From Ulota crispa (taxonomy: Eukaryota; Streptophyta; Bryopsida; Orthotrichales; Orthotrichaceae), in the NCBI GenBank assembly GCA_963920765.1, contig OY987246.1:126501-190500 (forward strand): a DNA stretch of 64,000 bases, written 5' to 3'. How positions within the stretch are numbered: position 1 is the stretch's first letter; each line of letters opens with the position of its first letter. The translations under genes were made by a program, and so were the position numbers. The notes below the pieces were generated by a model. That model made no database searches. It worked only from the letters and a program-made list of their open reading frames with translations, and had not been told where the DNA came from. Positions 12,126 to 24,588 of this stretch are shown in pieces.

Positions 12126-13504
12126 TTAACCCTTTAACGACTATGGTTGTTTCTTGGGGGGCATGGCCTTTTTTGAGCGGTTTGGTTAGATTGTAATAAC
12201 AATTGTATGGAACTGGCTACTGGAGATCCAATTGTATGGATGGAATTGCCATGCTGGCTTTAGGATGTAGCACTAAAATCTGGTGTGCATTGTCATTTTC
12301 AAGCGTAATTTTATATCAAATCTTTATCACTGTATGCATTTTTGTATGTATGCACCGTGGTTTATATGGTAAGGGTTGTATTTCCTTATGATTCCTTCTT
12401 TTGCAGAGAGAGGAGCCACGTCCTCATTCTTTCAGCGTCATGATGGCAGCCCTGGCAGGTCAAAGGGTATTGGGAACGTTAGCCGCAAGTAGCCCATCAA
12501 TAGCTCCTCTGCACGCGAGGGACACCTCAGCTATTTAGCTGACCCTAGACGGTTTATTCCTGGTGCACATCTACCTTTACAAACGGCAACTGAGGTTTAA
12601 GGTTACAATATCAGGCTATGCTTAGTCCGCACCAACTGCCCGTCGATATGGGTCACAACATGCATGCTCTTAGCAAGGACTACATTGACATACAAAGAAC
12701 ACAATCACCCAAGTAGCCTACCTCAAAGGGTACATAAGCAGCCTCAGTAATAGGTCTGCCTAACCTTACAAACGAGACGCAATTGACTTTTGGTTTAGGA
12801 TAGGGTCTCTACGACAAAATGTGGTTTTCCAAATGATGGAGAAGCATCGCACCTGTAATAGAGATGAACCTCACCTACCCAAGGTAAGCAGCTACCTCCA
12901 CTAGTATCGAGCAACTTAACAATAAAACAATTGGACAGTAGGAGGCAACGCCCTCTCAGCTTCAAATAATGCAGCAGACAAACCAACTTCAACGGTCGTG
13001 ACTCAACGGCTCTCGTACCACATGAAAAACCCAACGTGAATATTTCAAGAAAAAGAATCAACTAAATGTGAAGAGAGATTACAACATACTCTCAAGTTCA
13101 GCTCGTTTGAATGTGCCAACGTAGGGCACTAACATTCATAGGGGCAAAACGATAGCTCAAGTCTGCTCTTGGTATGTGCTCAAAGTCACCGTTTCTTACT
13201 AAAACCAATGGTGCTTCTTGGAACCGGCTCTCACGGATTTCAAAACGAGGCACTAAATCTCTGGTGGTGTCACACTTGATACGTTCCATGCGGTCTTTGT
13301 CAGTGGCTACCATGGTAATATGAATTCCACATCCCTACAACGTGAAGCATCCCATGGACAACCATGAATCAATTACAGAGCATTGGAGGCAGCACAAAGA
13401 AGGAACCACACACGTCATAATTCCGTTGCAAGGGTTGCAACTGAATAATGCAACAATGGTAAAAGCACAAATTTACCAGTCCATGACGGTTGCTGCTGAC
13501 CCTG

Positions 13505-15290
13505 CTACTCACAACCTCCCCGATAGTGAAAAAGCTTGAAGCAATCCATGGTGCATAGCCGGTCCCTGTCGCATTCTGCGCAAATGTAGAAGGTCCGGTG
13601 ATTACAAAGGAAGCATACTCTGCGCAGGGTAGTTCTCTCAAGCACGTGGGCACCACCCAAGTCACGTGTCGGCACTGTGACCTTTGGTACCGCCATAGTA
13701 GCACGCTTTGCACCAACGGCCTTGTATGGTCTTTCCATGAGAGATACGCCACTTCGAGCTGAAACTCTTTGTGGGTAAGAAGTTTCTCTTGAACCGTCTT
13801 TGAAGTCTCCTTGTGAATCGTGTATGCGTTTGCAAGTGAAGAGTCCAAGCAAAAAAAGTACATCCAATGCCACCATTTCTTTGTTGCTAATTGTGTGCTA
13901 TAATATGATTGGTTTTGATTTCTAACATCAACCCCGCATATCATCTGCAAGTACAAGATTTGGATCGAGGATGTAGGGACTCTAGTAATTTGTTGTCTAG
14001 ACACTCTACTGGTAACAACTCCCTCCATAACCATCGGATTGGTTGTTGTTGATAGGAAGTAGACACCCTTGGTATCCTGCCATAAAATTGCTGCCATCTT
14101 CTTGTCTCTGTGGACTCAGATGTGAAGAGTCCCCCGCAGTTGCTCATGCGTAATGCCCAAGCTGGTTGGAAAACCTCAACGTTGCTTTCGTGCAGTTCCA
14201 ATAGCGTAGAAGCCACAGTCTAGCAAGTCATCAAACAGATAAGGGGAAGTAAAAAAGTTGTCACAAGTGACGCTGTACCAATGCCCTTGAAGATCAACTG
14301 TAAGACAAGTCACCACTTGCCCCGCCATGCCTATGTCCCCTCCTACCGCTGGTCCCCTACAGCTTGTACCATCCTTGCCAACGTAAATCTCCAACTTGTA
14401 CACATAGCTAGTAATGGAACATGCCATGGCCCATATCTTGATGCCGTGTGAAATTGGCTTGGCAGGGAGGTATTGCTTGAATGAGCAAAACCGGCCATTG
14501 TAGGCCACTATGCACTTGTCGACGATGACGTATAGTGAGAGGTTCCAATACTGCTGAAACCTAGATTGCACATGTTGTAAAATCCACCTGCATTTACCAA
14601 TTGGGTTGTAATGAGGGCTTTGCTTGTCGGTGACATACTCAGACCTTGAAGTCATATGCAAACACCGTAAGATGTACTCAAACCGCCACCTAGGCATGGT
14701 CAGCGCCACATCTTCGCAATACACTGCGCCATCCCATCTTTGCCAGTAATCCCAAATGCAAGGCTACTTCCTCACATCCATGACGCAACAAATTCCAGTG
14801 AATTGCCTAAACTCTTGCAGTGTGATGGGCTTTGACACTGGTTTGCCTCCCTTCCGCTTTCCAGTCTTTGGATCTACAAAAGCAGGGTAGTTGTTACTTT
14901 CCTGGACAATCTTCCGCTATAGCACTTCATCCCAGAAAAGAAGAAAGCAATCCACCGGTGACAAGAGAGTATTGGCCAAAAGATCTGGACCTGGATCCGG
15001 CGTCTTCCCTGTGAATAGCTGTCGGGGTAGGAGTGACCAAGTTCTGGCATGCCAATTCACCTCTAAGTACTTGTTGTTTAGATTTGAACTTTCACGATCT
15101 GATTCAAACAGGTAAACTTTGTGTCCTCCTAGCAGCGCCATGGGGTGGTCCTTGTGCACATCAAATGAACTCGCACTGCTTGATAAGGCTGCATGATCAC
15201 TTTCTACATTGGACAGGGATGGATTCCAGCTATGGTCGGAATCATAGTCCGCCAACTCCCAGCCTTGTAAAGCACCTTCCTAAGGAGTTT
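13505..15290 (-). pseudogene. piggyBac-type transposase (DDE_Tnp_1_7), decayed
   Basis: The minus strand encodes the parts of a piggyBac transposase in order. First comes an acidic N-terminal region ending in an FTGKTPDPGP motif (about 14917-15255). Next is the core with HYNPIGKCRW and IVDKCIVAYNGR, then QYLPAKPISHGIKIWA, then CDNFFTSPYLFDDLL and GTARKQR (14176-14724). Then come ILWQDTKGVYFLST and GVDVRNQNQSYYS followed by KKWWHWMYFF (from 14097 down). A C-terminal Cys-rich zinc domain (CFLCNHRTFYICAECDRDRLC) ends at 13505. All three catalytic Asp positions of the family are present (codons near 14518, 14260 and 13927), though the second Asp of the usual GVDxxDQ motif is Asn. The first three blocks share one frame and are separated by in-frame TAG and TGA codons, each one C-to-T change from CAG or CGA. 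The zinc domain is in another frame, so at least one indel exists. It is a dead cut-and-paste transposase. Confidence 0.9.
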
Positions 15291-17219
15291 GGTCCTCAAT
15301 GTCTTGTCCCATGTACCAGGTGCAAACGTCAAGAGAAAATTCAAACTGAAATAATTTTACAAACCACTGCAAGGGGAGTTCTCTTAGTGTAGCTCAGCAA
15401 TGACTTTTCTAGTTATGGCCTGGACGTGGTCCGGTACACTTTGTAGTTTAGACACTCATGGACGTAGCAACAAAGCCTTCTTATTGCTTGTGAGTAGAAG
15501 TGCAATACAATAACCCTAAATTGCGATATTACAGATGATGAGGCTTTAGACGGCAAAGACACAGATTGCAGCAATCCCAAATAGAGTGTTACCGTCACTT
15601 CATCACTTTCCATCAAATAACCGTGTAAATAAAATGAATGTATCAAAATCTGAAGAAGGGAGTGAGCGCACATATCTAGATGAGACGATCATTGATTGGC
15701 GATTCAGTGGAAGCCCCCGTTACAAGTCAAGGACGCAAGTCCAGGCAAACGCCGTGCGCTAGCATTTGGACACCAAGGTAAAGCCCAAAGTCAACACGGA
15801 GCAGTTTTGAGGCGTTTAGTCCAATCTCTTCAGCCAAGATTGTTCCAACAACAGATGGACACGGGACGGCAATGACTTCCCCACCCCACTCTAGGTCATG
15901 GAGTAGGACAGAGAGGTGTTGCATTGGACCTGAGCTTGCCCTTGTAACTAGGGGGAGAGAGAATTTGCAATATCTGTCGTTGGTATCTTTGTGGTGTTCT
16001 CGACGTCCATGCCTTGCAAATCAGGTGCTTGATCCCATTGACCTCGACCCCGTCCACTTGCTTGATGCTGCCCTTGCCCTTATCCTCAACTCCGCCTTAC
16101 CGCCTTGCCAATCACATTGCCGGACTTGGCCACCACAATGTCTCCCTCGCTTGAGGTACCAGCGACGGTTGTGGTAGGAGCCGACAGTTACAGTCGTTTG
16201 TATTTTCTCTTCTGAGATGCTGGACAGGAAATTGTCACCCCATTTGTAGTCTGCATGTTAGGTTGAATGATACTTGATTTGCGCACGTATTTTTGCTTTG
16301 GCTTCTTCCCTTGTCCTTTGTTGCAAGGTAGACCCTTGATGTGGTGTTCACCGCCCTTCCAAAGTTCCTCCGCTTTTGCCCTCACATTGTTCGATTGCGT
16401 CTGCTGCACCAAGAGGCGCTCTTCACCTACAACGCCTCCGTGAACGGCGTCTGCCCCCTCCCCATGTGGCAGTGCGGCTTCAGCAATCGCAATTCCATGA
16501 ACCAAGACATCACGGAAAGATGACCTCCCGTAAATTGGAGTGAAGTTCTGCTAGGAAGCCATCCTTGCTCCCTTCTTCTCGTTGCATACGCCAACCAAGC
16601 AAACTTGCAGAGTGAGGGTAAAAAAGGTAATGCAATTGTGCACTAGAAAAATTCTCCAAACAGTCATACCCAATTGCATTGGGAGGAATTGGATGCAAAA
16701 CAAAGTAGGCGCGATCAAGCAAGCCTAGTAGGACCCGTTGCTTCTCAAGGCTACACCAAAGTTGGGCTGCCTAGTTTGCCAATGTTCCGACCGTGTGTGC
16801 AAACTCTGGTGGAGGAGGCGGGGATTGCAGCCACACATACACATTGCAGCGCTGCCGCGGTGGTCTCCCTCTCCCCGGCATTCTCTCGCACCCATAAATT
16901 GCTTGCAAATGACGGCCCCTGAATTCTGAACTCCCCTCAATGAATACAATCACTCCTAACTGCAACCCTAAGTAGCTACCTCCTAGTGCAGGCCACGTCT
17001 GCGTTGCTGATCTTCTTTGCACATGTTTCGAGGGAGGCAATGTCTCCTTGGAGATCTCGAAGCAAATCCCCATCCTTCCTACAACAAGCGCACATCATGC
17101 CTGAACGCTAAGGAACCTCAAATCCTAACCCTTGCTGACCCTAGATTCATTGGTATTCTAAATCCTCTTCATGAAGTTTCATTTGTTGTTGCCTCTCAAA
17201 TTGGAGTAGTCTAAAATCG

Positions 17220-18253
17220 GTAGAGAGAAGAATTGCTGCGACCACTTGCCGCCATGCGGAGCACTGTGAGAATAGAAAAACTTCAAGAGCACGCCCTACG
17301 GCTCATTGGATTCCCCCTTCCCGCACTCACGGAGAACGGTGGATGGTGACTAGCTAGCGGTTCCCCACCAGGAATGTACTTGTTCCACAAGGAAGCTTCC
17401 ATCGCGTAAGGGCCAGTCATTATGTCTAGGATACCCCGTCTTTCCCTTCTATACCCATCTTTCTACATCATTTGCTGTATTTCAAGCCCGGGCTTTTTTG
17501 GTTTTTCCACTCCCTAACCCACATGCCAGCTTGGATTGCCTTGTTTTTTTTAATGGGTGTAGTTCAGTTTTCTTCAGATACATTCCTTTTCTTCCAAACC
17601 CCAATTCCTTACCCACTTCTTTGTACCCATGAAGATAGGGCTGGATCAACCACAAAGTGATCGATCGGTCCTTAATGGATTGAAGAAATTTAGAAACCTC
17701 TGAAAATATAAATCATCACAATAAAAAACAAAATGTTTGCAATTATCACAGAGAGAGTTATTATTCTTGATAAGAAATTTAGTGAAGTAACTTGAAATTA
17801 TTCTATGACCATGAAAACATATGTCCAACTTGGAATTACAATAACTTTTTCAAGTTTAGAGTTTTGAAAAATAGGAACTAAATCAGATTCAACACTACCT
17901 TTGTTATAATAGTGGATGCCATACTTAGTTTTGATTCACTTTAAAGGTCAAAACGGAATTCATTTTTGAAAAAGCTTGAAGAAAAAAACGGCCATAAGGA
18001 ATAGTCATTGTCACTTGTAATTCTTAAATGTTCCATGGGGATAGTAGATATGTTGTTGTATAATTGTCATTTGCTACCATCAAGAAGTCTTAATTTGGGA
18101 TCTCAATTCTCAAATAGCTCACTTAATTGCATTGATCTATATTTCAACTTCTTTGGTAATTCCAAGTATACTAACAATATGGATCCATTTCAAATAAAAG
18201 AGAAATATCTTTTATTGTATTGACAACAAAGGCTCTTTCATGTGTTTAGGGGG
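17220..18253. other. no gene recognised
   Basis: Composition shifts from mixed to AT-rich near 17.65 kb. No coding stretch or RNA gene is seen. Confidence 0.45.
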
Positions 18254-18277
18254 TTAAACCCCTTGAAATTCTACAAA

Positions 18278-18650
18278 GGGAATTGATATATGTACCACAC
18301 CTTTTTGACTATTCTACCACACTTACTATATATTTATGATATTATAGTATGTATGGACCACAAAGAAAACATCACTCATTTTAAAAAGTAATTTGACATA
18401 GAAGTTGCAACTTAAGCTTTGCTTTTTAGCTCTATATCTTGCTTAAAGTATCAATTCAAAAATCTAGATTAAACTTGATATGTTTTTAAGCTAAAAAAGA
18501 GAGTTGAAATTGCAATTTTTATGTCAAACTATATTTGAAACTAATGATGTTTTGCCTGTGGTCCATACTTAATATAGTATCATAACTATTTACCATATAT
18601 AGTAAGTGTGGTAGAATAGTAAAAAAGGTGTGATACATATACCAATTCCC
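18278..18650. mobile_element. 373-bp Mutator-like MITE with perfect 9-bp target duplication
   Basis: The element starts GGGAATTGATATATG and ends CATATACCAATTCCC, with long imperfect inverted arms (for example CACACTTACTATATAT and its complement). The flanks are TTCTACAAA on both sides (18269-18277 and 18651-18659), a perfect 9-bp direct duplication. Terminal repeats plus a 9-bp duplication are typical of Mutator-like elements. The interior is non-coding AT-rich DNA. Confidence 0.85.
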
Positions 18651-18674
18651 TTCTACAAAATATTCATAAGACGT

Positions 18675-18930
18675 AAAGGTTCGTCCCAATGATCGGGAAG
18701 AACTGGTGATTAGTGTATTGTTGAATGGTCAAAATTCCAAAAGAACCGGTTGAAATTGAAACTTCTAAATAAAAAACCGGCCATTTTTTTCCAAAATTCG
18801 AATTATAGAATATAATAATATGTTTTTAGAAGTTTCATAGGAAATAACCGATCCATACGAGTGAAAATCCGGTTGAAATTCGGAAATACCGGATTTTGGC
18901 CGGTAAAGCTGAAATTTCTGCCCGACCCCT
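18675..18930. repeat. GGGAAGAACYGG dispersed repeat, copy 1
   Basis: This stretch opens with ATCGGGAAGAACTGG and closes with TTTCTGCCCGACCCCT, and is rich in ACCGGTT/AACCGG motifs. Similar stretches lie at 40079-40299 and about 47405-47620. The complementary ends suggest a short non-autonomous DNA element; the best-bounded copy is at 40079. Confidence 0.45.
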
Positions 18931-19259
18931 GCACTTCATCCATAGACATGTAGATACAACAACCAAAATCTACCATAATTATCATAGTTTATTTGCTTGC
19001 CCTAACAAATGAGACTAAATGTTGTTTGTGAGTCAGCAAGGGTTTATAACGTGCAATTTAGGGTTTGGAAGACTCCAGCCTGCAGCTCGCAACCAGCTTC
19101 GGCGATCCAGGCTCTGGAGGGATAATTATGGATCGAATTTTCAATAGACTGAGATTTGGCAAGGTTGAGACTGAGTAGCGATTGTAGAGAGAATATCCAT
19201 GGCAGAGCAGTATGTGATATAGCCGTGCAATTCCGACCTTCGACAAGAATTTGTGTTCG

Positions 19260-21530
19260 ATGGACCTTGTGGCGTTGTTTTTTACTCTACTTTTGCTGCC
19301 CATACTGGTTGCCATTCTGCTATGGCGACGTGCACAGGCGAAGCGGGAGATGAAGGAGGTAAGCAATTGGCGTCAAGTTCGTGGTGTTGACGCCCGTGTA
19401 TCTGAATTGTTGGGAAAGTGAGCGATTGACAGGGACAAGGGTTTTGTCAGGATGTCGCGAGGGAAGCTGTCGCAGTTGCGCCAGCGCGAGTGGGAGAAAC
19501 CCGGGCTTCTGTTGGCAGAAGTAGTCGGATGAGACAGCGTCGGACGGCGATAGTGCCTGCTGCGTCCTCTTCTGCAGGTTTATTGTTCTCCCATTCAGCT
19601 CTCGCTTCCTTCCATGAAACTTTGCACGTGACGTTCTGATGTTTTGAACGGAAACATGCCTTGTGTGTTCAATATGACGATAAGTTAAGTGAAAAGGGAG
19701 ATGATTGTTAGCTTGAGTTTGGATGACAGGTGGAGATGGTGAGGACGATGAAGAGGACGGAGATCCCGAGGACTATTATGTTGCTAAAGCTCCCAGAAAG
19801 AAGGATACTAAGAAGCAGGAGAAAGAGGCCCGCCGTGAGGTTAGTCCGCTGTAAATTGTAACAATCCTGATGTGTTTTTCTACTACATTGCCGGAGTCCT
19901 TTGTAGGGTGACTTTGTTTTGTGCACGTGTATGATGTATGGGCATAGCGTCTTTGACATTGGCATTAGCGCGTTTCTGAAAAGCCTGAATTTAAGATAAG
20001 TACGTGCTAGCACCAGAGAAGACAATATTTTCTGGCTGTTAGTACCATAAGCCGCAGCATTTAAAGCACGCCCATACAGGACAGCGGTAAACTCAACTGC
20101 TATCTGGTTTCCATGTGCGATTCCCTGTAGATTCTAAAATCGTCTTTGCTGTGGCGTTTGTTTGAGTATATCAGGCTGAAATAGCAGCGAGAGAGGCAAA
20201 AAGCGAAAAACAGGACAGGCACGCGGCTATGCGGCGCAAGAAAGACGAGGAACGGGAAGAAGAGGAAGAACGCAAGGTTTGTCTGATTACGTTTCAGCAC
20301 AACTGGGATCGCGCCTGTAGCTTTCCATGTGTGTTGTTACTCAGCACCCACAACCTTAAAGTCTAGTGGATTGTCTGTGTTGTAGAGCTGGACTCATCCC
20401 TGACTCTGTTGACGACTAGTTATTCACACTGAATCGAAAATTTTAGTCCTTGGCATCCATTCACATTCTTTCCTTGCAGGAGGAAGCTGCTCGGGAGCAG
20501 AAAGCCAAAGAGGAGCAAGCAGCTAATGAAGAATTTGACAAGTGGAAGTCAGCTTTCGTTGTTGATACAGAGGGAACCGTGGAGAACGACGTTCAAGAAG
20601 AGAGTCAAGGGTTACTCTTTGACTTTGTAGAGTACATCAAGGTAGTCATCCAGGCCAGCAGTTGTCCCTTGCAGATGCGTATAATCCTGTGGGATTGGTC
20701 ACTGTTGGGTCCGTATGTCGTAAGTATTGTAGCAAGTCGATTGCGTTGTGTGGACGTGAACTCTGGGTGTGTTGTCAACTAATTTCGATTGAATTATAGC
20801 AATTATTGTTTTTTGTGTCAATCCAGAAACACAAGTGTGTAGCTTTGGAAGACCTCGCTGCGGAATTCAATCTGCGTACCCAGGTCAGTATGCATTGTCT
20901 TGGCATTCAACTTGTGCTTTGCTGCTAACGGAGTACCATTTCTGGCGTTATTGTTGACTACCAGTCGTTTGCTAGGCTTAGATGACAGAGGACATAATTT
21001 CAACGTCAATGCAAAGTCTTGTTCATCAACGTGTAACAGACCTTCAGTAAACTAGTAATGCTTGTGGATCTCTTTCTTGTGAGATTAATATGATTCTTTG
21101 ATGCAGGAGTGTATTAATCGGGTGGTCGCACTGGAACAGATGGGTAAGGGAGTGAGTCTACATATTTGCTGATTGCAAGTTCTATTTGAGGATATGAAAT
21201 GTTTGAATCTTAAGTGATTGTGTTGATGTGCTTGAAGTCTTTTATGGGCAGTGTTCTCATTATCTTGAGTGAATGCTTTCAGGTCGAATATCTGGAGTTA
21301 TGGATGATAGAGGGAAATTCATTTACATCTCGCCAGAGGAGATGAAGGCAGTGGCTGATTACATTAAGCGCCTCGGACGTGTTAGCATTGCGCACTTGGC
21401 GAGCAAGTCAAACGAGTTCATTGACTTGGAACCGAAGATTTTGGAGACAGACATGATCTCGTGTGCACAAGAAACTGATGAACCTTCTTCGAATATTGAA
21501 AGTGTTGCTCCTCCAATAAGTGTGTCCTAA
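19260..21530 (+). CDS. DDRGK1: DDRGK domain-containing protein 1 (UFBP1)
   Basis: Eight exons join in phase with GT-AG introns: 19260-19358, 19451-19577, 19730-19839, 20175-20276, 20480-20641, 20827-20883, 21107-21143 and 21283-21530, giving 313 residues; animal DDRGK1 is about the same length. Residues 1-25 form one membrane anchor ([20 protein letters not shown]). A basic and acidic linker with a long charged helix ([20 protein letters not shown] onward) follows, then the C-terminal DDRGK/winged-helix domain with the diagnostic [11 protein letters not shown] and a [19 protein letters not shown] segment. In the known family the protein sits in the ER membrane, binds the E3 ligase UFL1 and supports UFM1 conjugation of ribosomes and ER proteins. 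The start is the only ATG ahead of the hydrophobic segment. The gene looks intact. Confidence 0.95.
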
Positions 21531-21966
21531 ACAAGTTTCAAGTTACTTTATACTCCTGTAAATTGATTGCTGAGCCTTGTTCCATTCGTCTACGTTTTAC
21601 TCTTTGCATCTTCGTAGATATGAATCATCCTGTCATGAGGTTCGCCAATTCCGCCGAGTCGTTTTACAATTGCTCAGGCTAATGATAGGGTAGAATCAAC
21701 AATTGAGCGAACTGGAGAAGTGCAATAAAGACATTGTACTCGCCATGGAAAGCTTGCTACTGTACCTGGTCATATCAGCTGACCAATTGAGGGATTTCAG
21801 CCTGGGGGTAGTCTTTTATTTAAAAACTGATGAGAAATTGTATCGGCAATTTCTTAACAATTGGTATCACCTTTTCTGTGCCTCCTTGAAGTGAAACTGG
21901 GGATCATCCCCTTCAATGCCGAAACCCTCTTTTGAGTGTCAGTATATTTTTGCTTCTATCTGTGTA

Positions 21967-22928
21967 CAGTGCGCTCGAATAAACTTTGTCGCCCTGTGTT
22001 TTTCCACTCCAGGCCATGTCATGTCATGTTTTGGAGTTGACCTCATGTCATGTTTTGGAATTGAGGTCAATTGGGCTTCTTTGATCTTGCATTTTTTACA
22101 TCTCATTCTTGCCCCTAATCCCAACCAACTAAGCATACCAAAATTCAATCTCAAAAAACTAAAATCCAAATTTTGACAAATTGCTTTGTGTCACAAATCA
22201 TGATTTCACATGGATTTACAAGAAAATTGATTGAAAAACATTGATGACAAATTTTGGAGATTTGATTGCATGGATGTGTAGGTAACATCCATACGTACAT
22301 CCATATGCACATCTTCCGTGCTAAAAAAATATTCCGTAAATAAACAAAATTTGATCTTCATAAGGTTTAGTGTGACATGTGATATGTCCAAATCTTGTAA
22401 AATAGATATTTTCTTATGATAATGAAATTTTGCTATTTTACTCATACCCTGTGACTAAGTTTGTAACTTTGAACATGTTGTGTTTATTTGGTGAAAAGCT
22501 AACTAATAATTAAAGAAATCTACTTTACAAGATTTGGACATATCACATGTCACACTAAACCTTATGAAGATCAAATTTCGTTTACTTAAGGATTTTTTTA
22601 GCATGAAAGATGTGCATATGGATGTGCGTATGGATGTTGCCTATACATCCATGCAATCAAATCTCCGAAATTTGTCATCAATGTTTTTCAATCAATTTTC
22701 TTGTAAATTCATGTAAAATCATGATTTGTGACACAAAAAAATTTGTCAAAATTTGGATTTTAATTTTTTGAGATTGAATTTTGGTATGCTTGGTTGAAAT
22801 TAAGGATAAAAATGAAATGTACAAAATGCAAGATCAAAGAAGCCCAATTGACCTCAATTCCAAAACATGACATGACATGGCCCGTGAATGGGAAAACACA
22901 GGGCGACAAAGTTTATTCGAGGGTACTG
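21967..22928. mobile_element. 962-bp foldback element
   Basis: Two long inverted arms (about 21967-22420 and 22500-22928) face each other around a short unique centre. The outer ends read CAGTGCGCTCGAATAAACTT and, inverted, CAGTACCCTCGAATAAACTT, and the arms pair almost throughout, including CACATCCATATG, CATGGATGT and TGACATGT blocks. It is non-coding. No clear target duplication is visible. A one-armed, diverged relative lies at about 59880-60120, so this is a dispersed family. Transcription across it would give a long hairpin RNA. Confidence 0.7.
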
Positions 22929-23830
22929 AACATACACTGCTTATCTGAACTTTATCACATTGGCCCTAAGGGAGGTTACTTTTGAAGTAAAAATCCTCAC
23001 TTTGGATGAATAAGGAGCTGCTATATTTTAGATTTTAGACTTCTTGAGAACTTGGGGGTAGATCAAAATACACACCAATATACAATCTTAACCTCTAAGA
23101 GTGCCTGGTAGCAAGGCTAAAACTTGGTGTCTTACCACCTAGTCACACCCCATAAAAATATAGTACTTGTGTACAATTACTTCAAGGTTCTGTCAATTTA
23201 TTTCATTAAACTCTCATTTTTATTTGTTACTTTCAAACATGAAGAAAAAAGATAAATAACAGAATAATACATCTTTTTGAAAAATATATAATATTTTTTA
23301 CTTTGTGAGAGCGTGTGAAACAATTAAAATATATTGAAATATGCTGGGTTCGCACTTGGTCTTAAAAGACAAAGTAGCAAAGGAGAATTAGATACATTTG
23401 GACAAGCTTTTAGACTGCAATCATATTGCTAACACCCCTCCTAACACCAAGTGTGAACATCCGTCTAAAAAACATGTAAATATGAAGATCTAATTTTTGA
23501 AATCTTCTTAGGTTACGTTTAGAGTCTTCTCAAAATATAGTTCATTTTGCCCAAGAGCTCTAGATCCACTTGCTACCCACTGGGCCTAAGAAGCTTGTAT
23601 TATTTGGTGCGCATCTAAGGAGGGCATAAATATCAGGCTGCATTTTGAACAAAATGCTATTTGAGCAAGGTGTCGATACTTTCGATACAATGTTCTGCCT
23701 CTCGAGATTATCTAATGACATTTCGTATGAGTTTTTGAACAATTTTGTTTTTCCTTTGGACAATACTTTGATTTACTTATTAAAACCAAAAAGAGCATGA
23801 AATATCTGATGTTCTGTAAACTGGAAGAAA
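22929..23830. other. AT-rich DNA, no gene recognised
   Basis: Nothing recognisable is seen on either strand between the foldback repeat and the TTAA end at 23831. Confidence 0.5.
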
Positions 23831-24588
23831 TTAACCCCTAAATGCCCCCATAGGACCAAAAGCGTCTTTGCATGATTTCAAAGGCTTGTTTGAGGCATTG
23901 GATGTACTTTTTTGATCTTGCTATAAACTATAGTTAGTTATGAAAGTGTTCAAGTTGTCCATGTCAATGGAGTAGTGGTAAGGCAAGCCAAATGTTGTAC
24001 AAGTGCCTCAAGAGATTTGATTAAATGAAACACCATACAAGGCATGGTGGCATGCAACGTTTTACAAGTTGCAACCGGTCAGTACCCCTTGCAAGCTTCC
24101 TTGTGTGCTTTGTGGTAGCAAGAAGTTTGTTGGCAAGGTTTCAAGCATGTTTTAAACCCTTATTGTGGCAACCCTCACCAATTGTGCCAATCATTGTTTT
24201 TTGTGCAATAGTAGTTTGAAGCCCTAAAACTTAACATAAAAAGAAGTAAAATCTTCAATGATTTGCAAGTGTGTGCATTCACATCAAATCTTGCTCCTCA
24301 CACAGATTGAGATGAATCAAGAGCTTGTAGAATTTTGTAAAATCATTGAATAACTACCTACCAAAGAGTGAGATTTTGCCATCACATGTTTAATCATATG
24401 TTAAAATCTACCATCTCTCACGGTCAATTGTTCCCAAAATTTGCATGCCATTTTCTAAGTAGGTGTTCCACTATTTTCAATGGTCATTTTTTGTGGATCA
24501 TCCAATTGACTGAGATAAGATGCATCACAGTTGTAAGTCTCCCAAAACCGTGATTTTGGTGAGAATGACCTGGGCGCTCAGGGGTTAT
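23831..24588. mobile_element. possible TTAA-flanked MITE-like element, copy b
   Basis: TTAACCCCTAAATGCCCC at 23831 matches the left end of the other TTAA elements. The best inverted partner is GGGCGCTCAGGGGTTAT near 24572-24588, whose outer tetranucleotide is TTAT rather than TTAA. The left end is credible; the right end is uncertain. Confidence 0.3.

Larger units (their letters stand above)
12126..18257. mobile_element. candidate extent of a decayed piggyBac element
   Basis: TTAA followed by CCCTTTAACGAC at 12126 and CACATG-type sequence ending TTTAGGGGG then TTAA at 18254-18257 bracket the piggyBac-like transposase gene. The termini match at about 8 of 12 positions once inverted, so the pairing is a guess. 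The block from about 12.4 to 17.6 kb is richer in G+C than its AT-rich surroundings, which fits an inserted unit. No other protein is recognised inside. A Lys-rich open frame (16188-16505, minus strand) and a 65-codon frame (15727-15924, minus strand) lie upstream of the transposase and are unassigned. Confidence 0.3.
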
